Source: an uncultured Clostridia bacterium (lineage in GTDB: Bacteria; Bacillota; Clostridia; Christensenellales; Aristaeellaceae). From it: a stretch of DNA of 46,324 nt. The position numbers and the translations under genes were made by a program. A model generated the notes under the pieces. That model searched no databases. It was not told where the DNA came from and saw nothing but the letters and a program-made list of their open reading frames with translations. Shown piece by piece: positions 39,488-46,324 of this stretch. The DNA is taken from the NCBI GenBank assembly GCA_945948915.1, contig CAMFCQ010000012.1, forward strand, positions 1 through 46,324. The letters are read 5' to 3'. How positions within the stretch are numbered: position 1 is the stretch's first letter; the number at the start of each line of letters is the position of its first letter.

Positions 39488-40135
39488 ATGACGAGGACGA
39501 CGAATCGCTGGCAGCAGGCGCAGGCGGTTCAGCGGGAGGCCGAGGGGCGGCTCAAACGGCTCATCGGCATGGGCCAGGGCAGCGTGCAGCGCGCCGCGCT
39601 GGCCAGGCTGCGCCGGGGCATCGGGCGGCGGCCGGGCGAGCTGCCGGAGCTGTGGGGGATCCTGCTGGACGGGCTGCCGCAGGATATGCAGAGCCATCGG
39701 CTGGACGAGCCTTCGCGCGCGGAATGGGCGATCTACACGGCACTGACTGTCTTTGCCCTGCACCAACAGGGGCGCGACGTGCAGCGCCAGAGCGCCCATG
39801 TGCCGGGCATCAGCCTGGGCACAGCGGCACAGCGGCTCGCCGCCAGGCTGCCGGGCGAGCCGGCGGACAATCGCGAGCGGGTGGCCCGGCGCTTCAACCA
39901 GGTCGCCACAGCGGATACCATGCAGGAGCTGGCCCATTACCTGCGCGCCTTTGTCCAGCTGCTGCGCGCCAACGACCTGGCGCTGGACTACGCGTTGCTG
40001 GCCAGGGATCTGTTCTGCTATCAGTTTGACGATGGGGCGGCGGGCGTCCGCCTTCGCTGGGGACAGGACTTCTACGCGGATACGACAGAGAACAAGGAGG
40101 ATGCAGACAATGCGCAAACAGAGAATGGTGATTGA
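39488..40135 (+). CDS. cse2: Cascade small subunit Cse2 (CasB/Cas11e)
   Basis: The 215-residue, helix-rich, arginine-rich protein has the Cse2 pattern RAALARLRRGIG and the terminal LLARDLFCYQFDDGAAGVRLRWGQDFY. Two copies form the belly of Cascade and bind the non-target strand. The 3' end overlaps cas7e by 26 nt. Confidence 0.92.
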   Translation: MTRTTNRWQQAQAVQREAEGRLKRLIGMGQGSVQRAALARLRRGIGRRPGELPELWGILLDGLPQDMQSHRLDEPSRAEWAIYTALTVFALHQQGRDVQRQSAHVPGISLGTAAQRLAARLPGEPADNRERVARRFNQVATADTMQELAHYLRAFVQLLRANDLALDYALLARDLFCYQFDDGAAGVRLRWGQDFYADTTENKEDADNAQTENGD

Positions 40136-41201
40136 TTTTCATGTGCTCCAGACGGTTCCGCCGAGCTGCGTGAACCGCGACGATACCGGCAGCCCGAAGA
40201 CGGCGGTCTACGGCGGCGTGACGCGCGCACGGGTGTCCAGTCAGGCGTGGAAGCACGCGATGCGGGCGTACTTCATGGACGAGTTGGAGGCGATTGACGT
40301 CGGACAGCGGACCAAGCGCATCGTGGAGCTGGTCGCCGAGGAGATCGCGCGCCTCGATCCGGCGCTGGACAGCGAGAAGCTGGCGATCAAGGCGCTGAGC
40401 GATGGCGTTGGGCTGAAGATCAAGGGCGCCAAGGAGGGCACGGACGCGCTGTTCTTCATGAGCCGCAAGCAGGCGCAGAATCTGGCGCAGATCGCGGTGG
40501 CCAATCCCAAGCAGATCAAGGACATGAAAATGGATTGCCAGGCGGCGCTGCGCAAGGATCCCGCGATGGACATGGTGCTGTTTGGCCGGATGGTGGCCAA
40601 TGACCCGACGCTGAACTATGATGCCGCGGCGCAGGTGGCGCACAGCATTTCCACGCATGCGGTCGGCAATGAGTTTGACTATTTTACGGCGGTCGATGAC
40701 CGTCAGACCGAGGGGGAGAGCGGCGCGGCCCACATGGACACGACGGAGTTCAATTCCTCGACGCTGTACCGCTACGCGACAGTCAACGTGCTGGAGCTGG
40801 AAAAGAACCTGCCGGGGCAGGCGGCGCAGGCCGTTCGTGCGTTTGCGGATGCATTCGTGCACGCGATGCCGACGGGCAAGCAGAACGCGTTTGCCAATCG
40901 GACGCTGCCGGACGACATCTATGTCACCATCCGCCGCGATCAGTCCGTCAGCCTGGCCCCGGCCTTTGAAAAGCCCGTCACCGCGACGCGGGACAGCGGC
41001 TACATGACCGGCTCGGAAAAGGCGCTGGCGGAATATGCGAACCGGCTTGAGCGGCAGGGCATGGTGGAGCCGCCCGCGCTGGCGCTGTGCGTTGGCGATA
41101 TGGCCCAGGCCCTGGGCGCGCAGAGCGTGACGCTCCCGCAGCTGCTGGAGCAGATCGAGGCGTGGATCGGCGCGCATGTGCAGGATGGCGGTGCTGTGTA
41201 A
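40110..41201 (+). CDS. cas7e: Cascade backbone subunit Cas7e (Cse4/CasC)
   Basis: The 363-residue protein starts at 40110 (AAGGAGG at 40094-40100). It shows the family opening VIDFHVLQTVPPSCVNRDDTGSPKTAVYGG and RARVSSQAWKHAMR, then HSISTHAVGNEFDYFTAVDD and TTEFNSSTLYRYATVN. Six copies polymerise along crRNA. It overlaps cse2 and shares a TAATG junction with cas5e. Confidence 0.96.
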   Translation: MRKQRMVIDFHVLQTVPPSCVNRDDTGSPKTAVYGGVTRARVSSQAWKHAMRAYFMDELEAIDVGQRTKRIVELVAEEIARLDPALDSEKLAIKALSDGVGLKIKGAKEGTDALFFMSRKQAQNLAQIAVANPKQIKDMKMDCQAALRKDPAMDMVLFGRMVANDPTLNYDAAAQVAHSISTHAVGNEFDYFTAVDDRQTEGESGAAHMDTTEFNSSTLYRYATVNVLELEKNLPGQAAQAVRAFADAFVHAMPTGKQNAFANRTLPDDIYVTIRRDQSVSLAPAFEKPVTATRDSGYMTGSEKALAEYANRLERQGMVEPPALALCVGDMAQALGAQSVTLPQLLEQIEAWIGAHVQDGGAV

Positions 41202-41929
41202 TGGCAACGCTGCTGCTGCGCCTGGCTGCGCCGATGCAGTCATGGGGCGTGGATTCCAAGTTTGAAACCCGACAGACGCTGCGCGAGCCGACCAAGAGCG
41301 GTGTTCTCGGATTGCTGGCCGCGGCGCTGGGCTGCCGCAGGGATCAGCTGCCCGGCGCACTGCTCGCGCTGAAGATGGCGGTCCGCGTGGATCAGGAGGG
41401 CCGGATGATCACGGATTTCCATACCGTGCACGGCATCGCGGCGGATGAGATGGGCCGTATCCTGCGCCAGACGGACGGTAAGCGCAGACCGGCGCGCAAT
41501 CGCGACTTTGTGACGACCCGACAGTACCTGTGCGACGCGGTGTTCGTCGTCGCGCTGGAGCACGAGGACGAGCAGTGGCTTGGCGAGCTGGCCGATGCGC
41601 TGCGCACACCGGCGTACCCCCTGTTCCTGGGCAGGCGCTCCTGCCCGCCAACGCTTCCGCTGGTGCTGGGCATCACGGCGCAGGACCGAAGGAGCGCGCT
41701 GAACGCCTGCCCCTGGCAGGCAGCGGAGCACTACCGGCGCAAACATGGGACACAGCTGCTGCGGGTTTTAGCAGATGCCGAGCCGGGCAGCGCGGCGCGC
41801 CCGTCCCGGCGCGATGTGCCCGTTTCATTTGACCCCGGATGCAGAAGGCACGCCATGCGTGCGATTGAGCAATACACGATGACGCCGCCGGGCGAGCACG
41901 AGCATGATCCGATGAGCGAGCTTTCGTGA
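41201..41929 (+). CDS. cas5e: Cascade subunit Cas5e (CasD)
   Basis: The 242-residue RAMP protein caps the 5' end of crRNA. The classic start ATLLLRLAAPMQSWGVDSKF and TLREPTKSGVLGLLAAALG are visible, with LREPxxxxVxGLLA typical of Cas5e. Start and stop of cas7e share one base. Confidence 0.95.
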   Translation: MATLLLRLAAPMQSWGVDSKFETRQTLREPTKSGVLGLLAAALGCRRDQLPGALLALKMAVRVDQEGRMITDFHTVHGIAADEMGRILRQTDGKRRPARNRDFVTTRQYLCDAVFVVALEHEDEQWLGELADALRTPAYPLFLGRRSCPPTLPLVLGITAQDRRSALNACPWQAAEHYRRKHGTQLLRVLADAEPGSAARPSRRDVPVSFDPGCRRHAMRAIEQYTMTPPGEHEHDPMSELS

Positions 41930-41967
41930 TCCGGAATCCTCGCAAGGCGGGGGAGAAAGGAAGCAAG

Positions 41968-42600
41968 ATGTTTTTGTCAAGAATCGCGCTCGACACGGGG
42001 CGCAGGGAGACCCTGCGAGCGCTGCATTCGCCAAGAATCCTGCACGGCGCGGTGGAGTCCGCCTTTCCGGGCGAGCGGGAGCGGCGGCTGTGGCGTCTCG
42101 ATCAGCTCGGCGGGCAGACATACCTGCTGCTGCTGAGCCGGGGCAGGCCCGACCTGTCAGGTGTACAGGCACAGTTCGGCTTCGCGGATCGCCCCTGGGA
42201 GACGAAGGATTATCAGCCGCTGCTGGACAGGATCGTTCCTGGCTCCCGCTGGCAGTTCCGGGTCGTGTGCAATCCGACCCGCAGCGCGCCGTCCGTGGGC
42301 GGAAAGCGGGGCAGGGTAGAGGCGATCACCATCGCTGCGCGGCAGCGGGAGTGGCTGAAGCGCCAGGGCGAGCGGCACGGCTTCGACGTGCAGGAGGGCC
42401 AGTTTGACGTGGTTCATTCCGAATGGAAGACATTCCGCAAGGAAAACGAGCGGGGGCGTGAGGTCATGCTGCTGCAGGCGACGTTTGAGGGGGTGCTGAC
42501 GGTTTGCGACGCGCAGGCCTTCACGGCGTTGCTGACGAACGGCCTGGCGCGCGCGAAGGCGTATGGCATGGGGATGATGACGGTGATGCGCGATGCCTGA
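41968..42600 (+). CDS. cas6e: crRNA endonuclease Cas6e (Cse3/CasE)
   Basis: The 210-residue RAMP endonuclease cleaves repeats at the base of the hairpin. His26 in LHSPRILHGAVESAF matches the catalytic His position known for Thermus Cas6e. The C-terminal glycine-rich NGLARAKAYGMGMMTV is conserved. The start at 41968 has GGAGAAAGG upstream. A 38-nt gap separates it from cas5e; its end overlaps cas1 by 8 nt. Confidence 0.95.
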   Translation: MFLSRIALDTGRRETLRALHSPRILHGAVESAFPGERERRLWRLDQLGGQTYLLLLSRGRPDLSGVQAQFGFADRPWETKDYQPLLDRIVPGSRWQFRVVCNPTRSAPSVGGKRGRVEAITIAARQREWLKRQGERHGFDVQEGQFDVVHSEWKTFRKENERGREVMLLQATFEGVLTVCDAQAFTALLTNGLARAKAYGMGMMTVMRDA

Positions 42601-43531
42601 GATCCCGGGGATCATCCGGCCGGATCTGCAGGAGCTTCCGCAGATCCGGGATCGGATGACGTTTCTGTACCTGGAACGATGCCAGCTGAGCCGTGAGGAT
42701 TGTGCCATCACCATCCGCGATGAGAGAGGAACGGTGCATGTGCCGGCGGCAGGGATCAGCGTGCTGCTGCTGGGGCCAGGAACCAGCGTGACGCATCGCG
42801 CGATGGAGCTGATTGGCGACGCAGGCGTGACGGTCATCTGGGTGGGCGAGCATGGCGTTCGCTATTATGCCAGTGGACGCGCACTGAGCCGCCAGTCCTC
42901 CATGCTGATTCGTCAGGCCAGGCTGGTGTCCAACACGCGGTCCCATTTGGCGGTCGTGCGGAAGATGTACGAGATGCGCTTTCCGGGAGAGGATGTCTCC
43001 CGTCTGACGATGCAGCAGCTTCGCGGACGCGAGGGCAGCCGGGTGCGCAGCGCATACAGGGAGGCCGCGAAGAAGTGGAACGTCGAATGGAACGGCCGCC
43101 TCTATCGTCCGGATGATTTTGACTGCGGCGATCCGGTCAATCAGGCGCTTTCGGCGGGGCATGCCTGCCTGTACGGCCTGGCACATGCGGTGATCGCTGC
43201 TCTGGGCTGCTCCGCCGGGCTGGGCTTTGTCCATGTGGGCCATGAGAACGCCTTTGTGTATGATATCGCAGATCTGTACAAGGCGGAGATCACGATTCCG
43301 CTGGCTTTTGAGATTGCAGCGGAGGCGCCGGAGAACATTGGCGCACAGACGAGGCGCAGGGTTCGCGATGAGATGGTCAGGATGCGTCTGCTCGAGCGCA
43401 TGGTGACGGACATCAGCAGCCTCCTCAAGGAGCCTGATGCGGACGAGGAGGCAGTGGACAGCGTATATCTTTGGGACGTCCACGGCCAGCTGGAGAACGG
43501 AAGGAACTTCTCCGTGGAGGAACCGCGATGA
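42593..43531 (+). CDS. cas1: Spacer integrase Cas1 (type I-E)
   Basis: The 312-residue integrase has an N-terminal beta domain and a C-terminal helical catalytic domain. It has the I-E signature LPQIRDRMTFLYLERCQLSRED and GISVLLLGPGTSVTHRA. Catalytic Glu/His/Asp residues of the ...YGLAHAVIAALG, LGFVHVGHENAFVYDIADLYK segment are present. It acts with Cas2 to insert spacers. Overlaps the cas2 start by ATGA. Confidence 0.97.
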   Translation: MPEIPGIIRPDLQELPQIRDRMTFLYLERCQLSREDCAITIRDERGTVHVPAAGISVLLLGPGTSVTHRAMELIGDAGVTVIWVGEHGVRYYASGRALSRQSSMLIRQARLVSNTRSHLAVVRKMYEMRFPGEDVSRLTMQQLRGREGSRVRSAYREAAKKWNVEWNGRLYRPDDFDCGDPVNQALSAGHACLYGLAHAVIAALGCSAGLGFVHVGHENAFVYDIADLYKAEITIPLAFEIAAEAPENIGAQTRRRVRDEMVRMRLLERMVTDISSLLKEPDADEEAVDSVYLWDVHGQLENGRNFSVEEPR

Positions 43532-44394
43532 TTGTCGTGACGCTTTCGGATTGTCCGGCGCGCCTGCGGGGCGATCTTACCAAATGGCTGATTGAAATCA
43601 ACACCGGGGTCTATGTCGGACAGGTCAGCGCCCGCGTGCGGGACGAGCTGTGGGATCGCATCTGCGAGCATGTGAAGGACGGTCGGGCGACGATGGTGTT
43701 CTCCGCCAGGAATGAGCAGGGGCTGCAATTCCGGGTGCACAACACAACCTGGGAGCCTGTGGATTTCGACGGCATCACGCTGATGCGCAGGCCTGCGCGG
43801 GAGATCCGCGAAAAGCAGGAGCTGTCTGTGTCGCGTGCGGAGCAAATGCGCACCGCGAGACGGAGCCAACCCGGGCGCGTCCTGCCGGCGGACAACTATG
43901 TGGTGATTGATCTGGAGACGACCGGGCTGGCAGCCGCAGACGAGCAGATCATCGAGCTTGCTGCGATCCGCGTGAGGCAGGGAAGAATCGCTGAGGAGTA
44001 TGAACAGCTTGTGCGTGTGGAGGGCAAGCTCAAGCCGGACATTGTGCAGCTGACTGGGATTGACGACGCTATGCTGGAAACGCAGGGCAAGCCGATCAGG
44101 CAGGCGCTCCCGGAATACATGGCGTTCCTGGACGATGATACAATCGTGGCGCATCACGCCTCGTTTGACATCAGTTTTTTGCGGGCTGCTTGCAAAAGGG
44201 AAGGCATTCCGCTGCCGCGATCCAGGATTGTGGACACGCTCGACATTGCCCGAAAGCGGATGAAGGGCTTATCAGATTTGAAGCTCACGACGCTGGCCAA
44301 GACGCTGGACGTCCCGATTCTGACCCCGCACCGCGCGCTGGCTGATTGCAGGGTGCTTCAGCAGGTCTATGTGAAACTGAATGAAATCCGGTAG
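43528..44394 (+). CDS. cas2: Cas2e fused to a DEDDh (DnaQ-like) exonuclease
   Basis: The 288-residue fusion has two parts. Residues 1-97 are Cas2e (MIVVTLSDCPARLRGDLTKWLIEINTGVYVG, then GRATMVFSA and NTTWEPVDFDGITLMRRP). A basic linker (about 90-122) follows. Residues 123-288 are a DEDDh 3'-5' exonuclease: D128 and E130 in VIDLETTGL, Asp of AHHASFDISFL, and the HRALADC His and Asp. All four acidic residues and the His are present, so it looks active. Such natural fusions trim prespacers before Cas1-Cas2 integration (known in Streptococcus thermophilus and Megasphaera I-E systems). It lies 42 bp before the array. Confidence 0.95.
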   Translation: MIVVTLSDCPARLRGDLTKWLIEINTGVYVGQVSARVRDELWDRICEHVKDGRATMVFSARNEQGLQFRVHNTTWEPVDFDGITLMRRPAREIREKQELSVSRAEQMRTARRSQPGRVLPADNYVVIDLETTGLAAADEQIIELAAIRVRQGRIAEEYEQLVRVEGKLKPDIVQLTGIDDAMLETQGKPIRQALPEYMAFLDDDTIVAHHASFDISFLRAACKREGIPLPRSRIVDTLDIARKRMKGLSDLKLTTLAKTLDVPILTPHRALADCRVLQQVYVKLNEIR

Positions 44395-44436
44395 CTGTGC
44401 AGACGAAAAGCCTTGATTTTTCAGGGATCCTTTAGT
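44395..44436 (+). promoter_or_regulatory. CRISPR leader (very short)
   Basis: Only 42 bp separate the cas2 stop from the first repeat. The leader-repeat junction reads GGGATCCTTTAGT before the first repeat. GATCC also occurs at repeat 3' ends. No full promoter fits here, so array transcription may come from the cas operon or from inside the cas2 coding sequence. Confidence 0.6.
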
Positions 44437-46236
44437 CTTTTCCCCGCATGCGCGGGGGTGATCCCTAATTGCAGATTTGACAATTGAGGAAGACTTGCTT
44501 TTCCCCGCATGCGCGGGGGTGATCCCCAGAGGCAAATCCGCAACCTTGACGAGCTGATCTTTTCCCCGCATGCGCGGGGGTGATCCCGACCTGACCAACA
44601 AGCCGACGATTCCGACAGTCTTTTCCCCGCATGCGCGGGGGTGATCCCGGCTGGCGGCTCTCGCTGTCCTCCTTCGGCAGCTTTTCCCCGCATGCGCGGG
44701 GGTGATCCCGTGCGGCGCGAGATCGTGGTGGGCGCAGAAGGCTTTTCCCCGCATGCGCGGGGGTGATCCCGCGGCGTGGAACACGATGGAAGCGGGCAAG
44801 CCCTTTTCCCCGCATGCGCGGGGGTGATCCCCGGGTTGTCCTGCGGCCTGTCCGGCGCGAAGTCTTTTCCCCGCATGCGCGGGGGTGATCCCTTGGTGGT
44901 CTGGTTCTTCTTCGGGTAATCCAGCTTTTCCCCGCATGCGCGGGGGTGATCCCGTGTAACAGACAATGAGGCCCAGTTGGCCGGGCTTTTCCCCGCATGC
45001 GCGGGGGTGATCCCTGGGCAAACTGCTGCATCATCTGCATGGGGTTCTTTTCCCCGCATGCGCGGGGGTGATCCCCACTTTGTCCCGGTCGGGGACTGGC
45101 GGGTGCTCTTTTCCCCGCATGCGCGGGGGTGATCCCAGGCCCAGCACCTCAAGCGCCGCCAGATCGGCCTTTTCCCCGCATGCGCGGGGGTGATCCCGCA
45201 TCGGGGGTGAGCTTTTAATGGCCAATGAGCTTTTCCCCGCATGCGCGGGGGTGATCCTTGTCCACCTGCGCCAGATCCACGGTCTGCGCACTTTTCCCCG
45301 CATGCGCGGGGGTGATCCCCATTTGATGGTATAATAAGACCATCGAAAGGGCTTTTCCCCGCATGCGCGGGGGTGATCCTAAATGAGATCTGTGAGGTTG
45401 TCCTCGCAGATCCTTTTCCCCGCATGCGCGGGGGTGATCCCACCTGCGACATCATCACCGCGATCCACGCCGACTTTTCCCCGCATGCGCGGGGGTGATC
45501 CCTTTGACCGCATCAGCTGGATGTAAGCGGAGATCTTTTCCCCGCATGCGCGGGGGTGATCCCTACTCTCTTTCCGACATCCGGGCCGCGACTGACTTTT
45601 CCCCGCATGCGCGGGGGGTGATCCCAATCCGTATCTGCGCCGGTATGTGCAGCCGGACTTTTCCCCGCATGCGCGGGGGTGATCCCTCCCGGTTCGCGCC
45701 CCAGGCGTAGAGCCTGAGCTTTTCCCCGCATGCGCGGGGGTGATCCCAGGCCGCTCAGCCTGCGCCCCAGACGGCCCAGCTTTTCCCCGCATGCGCGGGG
45801 GTGATCCCGCTCAGGCCGTCAAGAGGCAGCTTCGCCCCGTCTTTTCCCCGCATGCGCGGGGGTGATCCCTCCAGTCTCCAAACCACTCTGCGTTACCTGG
45901 ACTTTTCCCCGCATGCGCGGGGGTGATCCCCGGGCCGCGCAGCGCCTCAGCGGGGATCTCGCCTTTTCCCCGCATGCGCGGGGGTGATCCCCCGGTCTAT
46001 CACGCGCTGAGCGAGCTGGTCGGCTTTTCCCCGCATGCGCGGGGGTGATCCCGCGCAAGGGCCAGCGCCAACGCGCCGGCCCCTCTTTTCCCCGCATGCG
46101 CGGGGGTGATCCCAGCCATGCCCTGCACCTCCTTGCAAAGATCCTCTTTTCCCCGCATGCGCGGGGGCGATCCCGCATGGTCGTTCACGTCAGGCGTCAG
46201 CACCTTCTTTTCCCCGCATGCGCGGGGGGTGATCCT
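44437..46236 (+). CRISPR. Type I-E CRISPR array, 30 repeats and 29 spacers
   Basis: The repeats are 29 bp with a 61-bp period and mostly 32-bp spacers. The core palindrome CCCCGCATGCGCGGGG forms a 6-bp stem with a 4-nt loop, the Cas6e substrate, followed by GGTGATCCC (the last base varies). Repeat starts run at 61-bp steps from 44437 to 45596, then 45658 to 46207. The repeats at 45596 and 46207 carry one extra G, that at 46146 has T-to-C in the tail, and those at 45230, 45352 and 46207 end in T. Decay concentrates at the distal end, consistent with the leader beside cas2 and transcription on the plus strand. All 29 spacers look distinct. Confidence 0.98.
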
Positions 46237-46324
46237 ACCTTGAGCGCATGGGCGTTGAAGTGGTAAACAAAAATTGGACACGCAGGGGGTAGAAACTGGA
46301 CACGAAAAACGGTATTCTGTAATG
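46237..46324. mobile_element. Possible terminus of an insertion sequence beyond the array
   Basis: After the last repeat come two copies of a TGGACACG motif (ATTGGACACGC near 46278 and ACTGGACACGA near 46300), with a short A-rich tract on either side. Repeated TGGACA-type motifs are common at the ends of IS21-like and related elements. The window ends before any transposase can be read, so the assignment is tentative. Confidence 0.35.

Noticed and set aside
39894-41360. 488-codon minus-strand frame opposite cas7e/cas5e
   Set aside because: Shadow frame spanning well-identified Cascade genes.
44421-46281. Long minus- and plus-strand open frames across the array encoding repeated GITPAHAGK/SPPRMRGK units
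   Set aside because: They are translations of the CRISPR repeats with a 61-bp period in changing frames. Databases contain many such spurious proteins; no ribosome binding sites or real domains.

Overview
The window looks like a chromosomal segment from an anaerobic, gut-type Clostridia (Firmicutes), perhaps a GC-rich Christensenellales-like lineage. The signs are strong AGGAGG-type ribosome binding sites, clean sigma-A promoters, Firmicutes-style Lys-rich signal peptides, a tRNA with encoded CCA, PadR/DUF4097 and long-form HPF genes, and a tripartite TRAP transporter. The genus-level guess is inference only.

Region 1 (1-13.6 kb) is a lower-GC integrated mobile element. It ends at a tyrosine integrase (12276-13340) that abuts the 3' end of a tRNA-Arg(ACG) gene (13628-13704), a classical integration target. 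The left end lies outside the window. Cargo: three tandem divergent paralogs of unknown function plus a small coupled ORF, a run of GC-rich hairpins, an SF2 helicase-like ATPase, a SNF2-helicase C-terminal remnant, and an MmeI/YeeA-like single-chain restriction-modification enzyme in an operon with two unknown proteins (one membrane-anchored). Then come a serine recombinase, an ArdC-like antirestriction protein, small element genes and an XRE-type regulator.

Region 2 (13.7-31.1 kb) is GC-rich core-type chromosome. It holds an Lrp/AsnC regulator; an OmpR-type response regulator/histidine kinase pair divergent from an exported tandem FMN-binding protein, followed by two small exported proteins with FMN-binding-like C-termini; a ZTP riboswitch upstream of a short formate/nitrite-type channel; a GntR/FadR regulator divergent from a DctP-DctQ-DctM TRAP transporter operon with matching operator-like palindromes; a large secreted protein; a PadR-DUF4097 envelope-stress-like operon; a flavodoxin-NUDIX pair; ribosome hibernation factor HPF; and a small anchored acidic protein.

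Region 3 (31.5-35.0 kb) is a five-tRNA cluster (Val, Asp, Phe, Gly, Cys) followed by wreckage of a BREX phage-defence locus. A pglZ lacking its N-terminal part and a brxL with only its first ~150 codons survive, next to a Cys-rich fragment.

Region 4 (35.1-46.2 kb) is a complete type I-E CRISPR-Cas locus in the order cas3-cas8e(cse1)-cse2-cas7e-cas5e-cas6e-cas1-cas2, with short overlaps or gaps. Its Cas2 is fused to a DEDDh (DnaQ-like) exonuclease. An array of 30 repeats and 29 spacers begins only 42 bp after cas2. The last ~50 bp resemble the terminus of an insertion sequence. The window therefore combines a type IIL-like R-M enzyme, a decayed BREX system and an apparently intact I-E CRISPR system, with an antirestriction gene on the mobile element.
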